NCBI GenBank assembly: GCA_032988165.1
Contig: JANTQF010000019.1
Span: 1-64,000 of the forward strand
Reading direction: 5' to 3'
DNA length: 64,000 bases
DNA from: Emmonsiellopsis sp. PD_33
Lineage: Eukaryota; Ascomycota; Eurotiomycetes; Onygenales; Ajellomycetaceae
Every line of letters starts with the position of its first letter. The first letter of the stretch is position 1. Positions 58,205 through 64,000 of this stretch are shown here, piece by piece. Both the position numbers and the translations under genes were made by a program. The notes beneath the pieces are model-generated. The model made no database searches, was not told where the DNA came from, and saw only the letters and a program-made list of their open reading frames with translations.

Positions 58205-60786
58205 ATTACCCCCCTTCTGATAGGAACTGTCCTCAGTGACATAGAAGGAGAATAGGGATGCAAAGCCTCATTAAAACCACTTAAAACCCTTGTGTAGAAG
58301 AGGAAAAAAGTAAAAACCTCTAGGGAAAGAAGTGGAAAGAGTACTTACATGTACAAATAGTGGGTAATTATAAGGAAATGGATAGTACAGTGGCTTTAGC
58401 AGGTTATAAGCAGGTTTCTGGAGGTTATAAGCAGGTTTCTGAAGCTTGAGTTGCATCATGTGGAGTCAAAGAGGTCTTATTGTTTGCCTGTATAGAAGAG
58501 GAAGTTTCAACTGTAATGAGTTGAGACACATCTTCATTAAGAGTCTAATAGATTTAGTGGTTGCAGTGCTTGTCTGCAAGGTAAAGTCACTATATTATTA
58601 GGGGTGGTGGAGGAAATAGCACCATCACTTGGTGGCCATCAGGGGAAATTGCTTCAAAGGTCAGTAAGAATCAGGGCAATTTGTGCCAAATCTAAAGAGG
58701 AAAGGTGTCATTTGCCAAGTCTGTAGTAGTAGATCTCTCAGCACTTAGACATTTGCTGTGAGATTAGCATCAAAATAAGTGAGAAATAAGTAACATACTG
58801 GAAGAATAAAAACAAGTTATTAGTTGCATTACTTCTTCCTTTACCAACCATTGAAGCCTATATCAAAATGGCCTCTTATTGCTCTACTTGTATGCCTGCT
58901 AGTGCTGCTCCTGCTCCTCCTGTACCTCTACACTTTTCAGCTCATAATCCTGCACCTGAAAGGGCTGATTTCTACTTTGCTTGTAGCTTAGAGTAAGTCT
59001 TATCCAATCCTTGTTTGGTGGTGTCCTTAGCCACTCCACTGTGTGGTGATTGCAGCCAGGCCTGGTGTGTGTTTGAGGCAAATTGCATCAAGGCCTTCAG
59101 AGAAATGGTGTGTTTTGCTCTGAGCACCCAGGGATTTTGGTGCATTTTGCTCTGAAGGGCTTGGTTGTACAGTATTAGTAGCTTGGCAGGCACTGATTAT
59201 ATGCTAATATTTGACTTAGAGAGATTCTGTGTGTTGCCTGCCTCCCCCACTTGGGGGATATTAACAAGTTCTGTGTGGTCCCTAATTGGGGTTTGAAGTG
59301 CTGCCTTTGTTGGCACTGGTATTAGCCCTGTGTGTGTGTAAGTATATCTCAATTCCAATTTCCTATTACCTTGATCAATTGTTGACTGTTTGCCTTTGAT
59401 ATCCCCATTTTCCTACTCTTTTTTTACCTATGGTTTGGGGCAAATTGCACCCTTTTTGCACCACATTGAGCACATTTTCCTCCATTTCCTATTACTTTGT
59501 GGAGCAATTTGCCTTGATTCACAGTCATTTTGGAGTTATTTCATAGTGGAATTGATGCTAACAGTTGATATAGCTGCCTGATTCCAACAATATGTGCTGA
59601 GTGATGGAGCTGCACCAGTTCCTTATCTTTACTACCTCAATGAGTGAGACTTCAGAGGCCAAGGTTGCCAAGCTTCAGGACTTGGTGGACTGGTTGATGG
59701 AGCCCTATTGAGCTGCCATGTCTGCCACTCATCAGAAGACTGGTTGTCTGGGGGGTGCTGCTCACCAGGAAGCCCTGGAACAGACTTGTGTGGCTGAGGC
59801 TGAGGAGGAAGAGGAGGAGGAGGATGAAGAAGAGTTTGAGGGGTTTAGGGGATATTCAAGCCTGGGGGAGTCAGCAGAGGGGCTGGCAGGCCCAGAAGAC
59901 CATCCTGGGGGGGGATGGGTAGAGTCAGAAGAACTGGAAGGGGGGTAACCCATTACCCTATGGGTGTCAGAGCTGGTTTTGTTTTGGGCTGAGGAGGGGG
60001 AGGTGGTGAGCTGCCAGATATTTCAGAGGTGGATCCAGAAGAGGCAGCAGGAGCAGGCCCAGGCTGGGATGTACTATTAGATTCATGGGAACTGGGACAT
60101 AGCCCTCTGATTTGCACCTAAGTGCATGATCAAATATTATATCCAGAAGATAGTTTAGGGGGGGGGGGATAGTTGTAGGGGGTGTGTGCCAAGGGCACTT
60201 AGTTAGTTTTGCATTTGCTTTTCTGTTTTAATCAAATCAAAGATGATTTTACCCAGTTTTATATCCCTTATGATCCCATCAAAGTGAGGTGAAAGTGAGA
60301 ATTTCATTGAGAAAAAGGCTCATGAACTATACAGTAAAACCATATAAAAACCTTTGAGGGAAAAAATAGAAAACCTCATAGGAAAAAAGAAAGTGGAAAG
60401 TAGATAGTAATAGGGATAAAGGATTTATCAGAACTTTTAAAGGCTTCTACCTGTAGTAAAAAAGATTTAGCTGAACCTTTAGAATAAAATTTAGGAGAAC
60501 TTTGGGCTTATTTCAGCTTGCCAAAGGATTACCTCAACCTGTAAAAGGGATTATAGAGCTCTGGGCTTAATCCTGAGAAGGGGCCAAAGGCTTACCTGAC
60601 CTTTCAAAAAGGACTTATATGTCTTTGGACTTGAACTGTAGTAGGTGCCAAAGGTGTTATGAAGCCTTTTAAATGGGTAAAGGGTTTATGGAGCTTCAGG
60701 GTCAGATGATGATAGTCCCTGGAGACTTACCCAACCTTTAGATCATATAAAATGGCAGGCAGCAAGAATGTCATTAAGCTGGAGTT
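58205..60786. other. CpG-free repeat-derived segment, perhaps a third element
   Basis: Lies between the chromovirus LTR and chromodomain. It has no recognised enzyme domain. On the plus strand, 59600-60090 looks like a gag-type reading frame (SETSEAKVAKLQDLVDWLME, one TGA, then a run of eight Glu and an acidic/Gly-rich stretch). A long G-run at 60155-60170 (TTTAGGGGGGGGGGG) could be a plus-strand polypurine tract. This would fit a short non-autonomous element inserted in the chromovirus, but terminal repeats were not found. Confidence 0.4.
60463..60715 (+). repeat. Degenerate tandem repeat, about 64-bp unit
   Basis: Three to four diverged units sharing TTGCCAAAGG-x-TTACCT-x-ACCTxT, then AAAAGGGxTTAT, then CTxTGGxCTT. 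Unit starts are near 60463, 60524, 60590 and 60652. Located directly left of the chromovirus coding end. Confidence 0.55.
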
Positions 60787-63700
60787 CTATTTTATATGGG
60801 TGGAGGAAGCAAATATCATTGTTTTGCACAAGAAATGGGATGAATACCTCCATTTGATATAAAGAAGTAGTGCATTTTGCCTCACTTTAATTGCATTTTT
60901 GGTGCTTTTGTGGCTGTGGACCATCAGGATGGAGTGTGATTCAGTCAGCCTCTCATTGCAAAAAGTTATCAAAGGTAGTAGTATCTTCAATATTTTCTTC
61001 AGACTCCCAGGTATCATCAGTGGTTCCCCAACCTTACCAACATACTAGATATTGCCATTTTCATCTGATTTTCCACTGTTTGAGGATTTCTTCAATTTGC
61101 CATTCTTCTTCCCCATTGACTAAGTTCAGTGGTGGAGGGGGAGTGACATTGTCACATTGAGAATATGGCTCTAACAAAGAAACATGAAAAACTGAATGGA
61201 TACTTCTATAGGTAACAGAGAGCTTCAGCTTGTAGGATTGAGTACCTCATGCATCAATTATCTCAAAAGGGCCTAGATATTTATGATTCAATTTGCATGT
61301 GGGTCTAATCATCCAGAGGTTTTTGGTGTTTAAAAGGACCTTATCTCTAATATGAAAGTGCTTGGGTTTATGTTTGGAATCATAGTATTTCTTTTGATCT
61401 GCTTTGGCCTTTTCAAGGTTTTCCTGGAGCTCAGTTCATGCTTTTTCCATTCATTTAGCACAGTCAATAGCCTCAGCTGAGGCATGGTTTAGAGGGGGAC
61501 ATATGTCAATGTCCAGAGATAGTTGAAGTCCCACTACTGCTTCTATAGGGCTGACTTTGATTGAACTATACTGGGAATTATTGTAAACAAATTGTGCCAG
61601 GGGAAGCCATCTTGCCCAATCATCTTGATTGAAGTTAGAGAAGCAGCAAAGGTAGTATTCAAGGACTTGGTTTTGACATTCAGTTTGACCATCTGTTTGA
61701 GAGTGGAAGGCTGTGGATAGGTGGTGTTTGGTGCCTAACAGCCAGTAAAGAGTACTCCAAAATCAACTGGTAAAAAGAGCTCTGTGGTCCAAAACTATGT
61801 TCCAGGGTGAGCTAAAAAGGCTATAGGCATAGTCATATAGAAGGTCTGCAAGTTCTTCAGCCATGATGTCCTTGGTGCATGGTAGGTAGAGGGTAAACTT
61901 GGTTAAGGCATCCACAATGACCAGGATGGAGTTGTAGGTTTAGCCTCTCCAAGTTGAAGCTGATAATCTAGTTATAAAGTCCATTGTGATAGTCTTCTAA
62001 AAGTCAGTAGGTGTTGGAAGGGAAGCAAGCTCACTATATTGCCTATGACATTTTGACTTCACCCATTGGCAGATGTTACAAGTGGAAATGTAGTCAGTAA
62101 TATCCTTATCAAGTCCATACCAAAAGTACTTGAGTTGGATAGTCTCTTTGGACTGTTTTACCTCAAAGTGACCCCCCTGCAGGTCATCATGATTGAGGTG
62201 GATAATCTCTTCTGTTAAAGTCTTCAGTTGAGGAATATAGGCACAGCCATTGAATCAGAGCAGGCTGTCATCAGAGATGGTCCAGAAAGGAGTGCTACTG
62301 CTCTGAACTATACTAGAGATATCCTTCTTCTTATTGCAGGTGAACTCATCAGAGTCTTGGGCCTTTAACAAGAGAGAAAGAAAGGATTCTGACATGTCTG
62401 TGTATGCTATCTCAGGAGCTAAGGCTGCAGAGGCTAATAGCCTAGACATACTAAAGGCCAACAGGCATCCCTGTGGCTCCAATGTGCTAGATATAGAATC
62501 CCTAATGTCTGACATGCTGGAAGTGTGTACTGGGGTTGCTAACAAATAATCCAGTGAGCAGGAATCATGTGCTGGGGCTGCCAGCAGTTCCAGTGTGAGC
62601 TTTGAGGCAAATTGTACCTGTATGAGGCAGGAAGTGGAGCAATTTGTGTTAATTTTAGAGGATGATGGAGTGCTTTACTCCATGTCATGAGCCTGAACAG
62701 TGATTACTAGGGCACAAATGTCAGGGGAATCTATTTCCCAGCCCTGTCCAACTCCATAGTGTAGTTTTTGTTGCAGGGTAGATAGCATTACCTCACTATG
62801 GTAGGATTCAGCATAATTAGTGTGGCAACTGAGCCCATTGGTGGGGTTTTTCTTCCCCAGGTGGTGATGCAGAATGAAATTATAGGCACTGAGGCCTTCT
62901 GCCCATCTAGCCTGACATCTATTCAATGCTTTAGTTGTCATAAAGTACTGAAGGTTGGCATGGTCAGAAAAGACTTGAATTGGATACTTACTTCCTTCCA
63001 AGTAGTGCCTCCAATTCTTGAAGCATGCAACTATAGATAGAAGTTCTTTGTCATGAGTGTCATAGCATGTTTCTGCATCAATTAGTTTGCAAGACTAATA
63101 TGCAACAGGGTGCTAGAGGCCATCATTCTGAAGCTAGTTAAGGATAGCCACTATTACATATGTTGAAGCATCCAGGTCAATTGAAATCTAACACTCCAGG
63201 TTGAAGTGGGCAAGTAACAGAGCTGAGATAAAGTAATTTTTGAGCTCTTGAAAAGCCTGAGTGGCTTCCTCTGTCCAAATGAATGGCACTCTCTGTTCCC
63301 CTTTCTTAGGGCCTTTCATTAAGTCAAATAAAGGCCCTGCAATTCCAGAATAACCATGGATGAAACATCAATAGAAGTTAGCAAATCCTAAGAAGGATTG
63401 AACATCCTTAATGCTTGCTGGGAGAGGCCATCCAAGGATTGTTTCCACACAGTCAGGTTCCATTTCAATGCCCAAGGGTCCAACAATGAACCCCAGAAAG
63501 GAGACTTTTTTCATGTTAAAGTCACATTTTGAAAGCTTGACATAGAGACTTGCACAGTTAAGACAGTCAAAAACCTTTTAGACATGCCACTTATACTCCT
63601 CCAGAGAATTGAAATAGATGAGGATGTCATCTAGATAAACCACACAGCAATCATCAAGGAGATCTACTAAAGCCTGGTTGATATAGGCCTGAAATGTGGC

Positions 63701-64000
63701 AGGAGCATTGGCTAAGCCAAAAGAAACAACATTATACTCAAAGTGCCTGTATCAGGTCCAGAAAGTGGATTTCCAGTGGTCTTCAGGCCAGATTTGGATC
63801 CAGTGATAGGCATCCCAGAGGTCTAGTTTGATATAGACCTGGGCTCCTCCAAGTCTGTTCAGGAGCTCACTAATTAAGGGTAAGAGGTACCAGTTCTTAA
63901 TAGTGAGTTTGTTGAGTCCTCTGTAGTCAACACAAAGGCATAGGCCTCCATTCTTTTTTAGAACAAAGAGAATTGGAGCACCTACTGAACTAGTAGAAGG

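Larger units (their letters stand above)
57516..64000 (-). mobile_element. Ty3/gypsy chromovirus, partial, less decayed
   Basis: On the minus strand, running off the right edge. In order from the edge: reverse transcriptase (63350-63990: CVDYRGLNKLTIKNWYLLP, VSFGLANAPATFQAYINQAL, VYLDDILIYF with the catalytic YLDD intact, FLGFIVGPLGIEMEPD), RNase H (62675-63250: IQVFSDHANLQYFMTTKALN), integrase (61450-62150: STAFHSQTDGQTECQNQVLE, WARWLPLAQFVYNNSQYSS), then a chromodomain (about 60965-61120: EEWQIEEILKQWK, then KWQYLVCW and GWGTTDDTWESEENIED). RT before integrase makes it Ty3/gypsy, and the chromodomain makes it a chromovirus. A few TGA/TAG/TAA codons interrupt otherwise long readable stretches. 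It interrupts copia element 2 after CAAAT at 57511-57515. 2.6 kb of unexplained sequence separate the LTR from the chromodomain. Confidence 0.85.

Noticed and set aside
59718..59948. 76-codon acidic frame as a host gene
   Set aside because: It is embedded in CpG-free repeat DNA, continues upstream through a TGA, and looks like a decayed gag segment.
1..64000. CRISPR array, tRNA or rRNA genes
   Set aside because: No regularly spaced repeats with unique spacers, and no A-box/B-box pairs or rRNA-like sequence noticed by eye. A tRNAscan-type search would be needed to exclude tRNAs fully.
1..64000. Secondary-metabolite cluster
   Set aside because: No polyketide synthase, peptide synthetase, terpene synthase or pathway regulator; the transporters and enzymes present are general or unrelated.

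Overview
This is nuclear DNA of a filamentous ascomycete, most likely from the Eurotiomycetes (Eurotiales or Onygenales). The genes have short introns of about 50-130 bp with GTRNGT donors and CTRAY-type branch points. The families are typical of such fungi: a PHO84-like transporter, ATG29, a CENP-O/Mcm21 subunit, an OTT_1508-type deaminase and small secreted cysteine-rich proteins. GC-balanced gene blocks alternate with AT-rich transposon islands that have lost almost every CpG.

Layout. 1-16 kb is a gene block: phosphate transporter (+), secreted polysaccharide deacetylase (+), AIG1-type GTPase with a C-terminal cysteine cluster (+), phosphopantothenate-cysteine ligase (-), ATG29 (-, with a 10-nt microexon) and a large secreted protein (-). 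17.6-19.6 kb is a complete but inactivated Fot1/pogo element (TA duplication, about 110-bp inverted repeats). 21.7-23.1 kb holds two decayed genes. 23.3-28.5 kb is a complete, inactivated Ty1/copia element on the minus strand, with 115-bp LTRs and a perfect CAACC duplication. 28.7-52 kb is a second gene block: deaminase, acetolactate decarboxylase, coiled-coil protein, a possible small leucine-zipper-like gene, small secreted protein, CENP-O, secreted propeller-like protein, acetyl-CoA transporter, F-box/ankyrin protein, and a secreted protein with cysteine-rich modules plus a metallopeptidase-like domain. From about 53 kb to the right edge is a nested transposon island: a second copia element (+), cut between reverse transcriptase and RNase H by a chromovirus (Ty3/gypsy with chromodomain, -) that runs out of the window.

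The genes are mostly housekeeping or secreted functions and do not form an obvious pathway or biosynthetic cluster. The clearest biology is genome defence: every transposon shows C-to-T/G-to-A decay centred on CpG. This can be read site by site by comparing the two copia LTRs and the two Fot1 inverted repeats. I rebuilt exon structures by hand from splice signals and reading frame; all multi-exon models listed with exact exon coordinates close in frame. I did not find an obviously new multi-gene system. The best leads are the ATG29 microexon, the CpG-directed decay, the GTPase with a zinc-ribbon-like tail, the deaminase beside a mutated retrotransposon, and the modular secreted protein.
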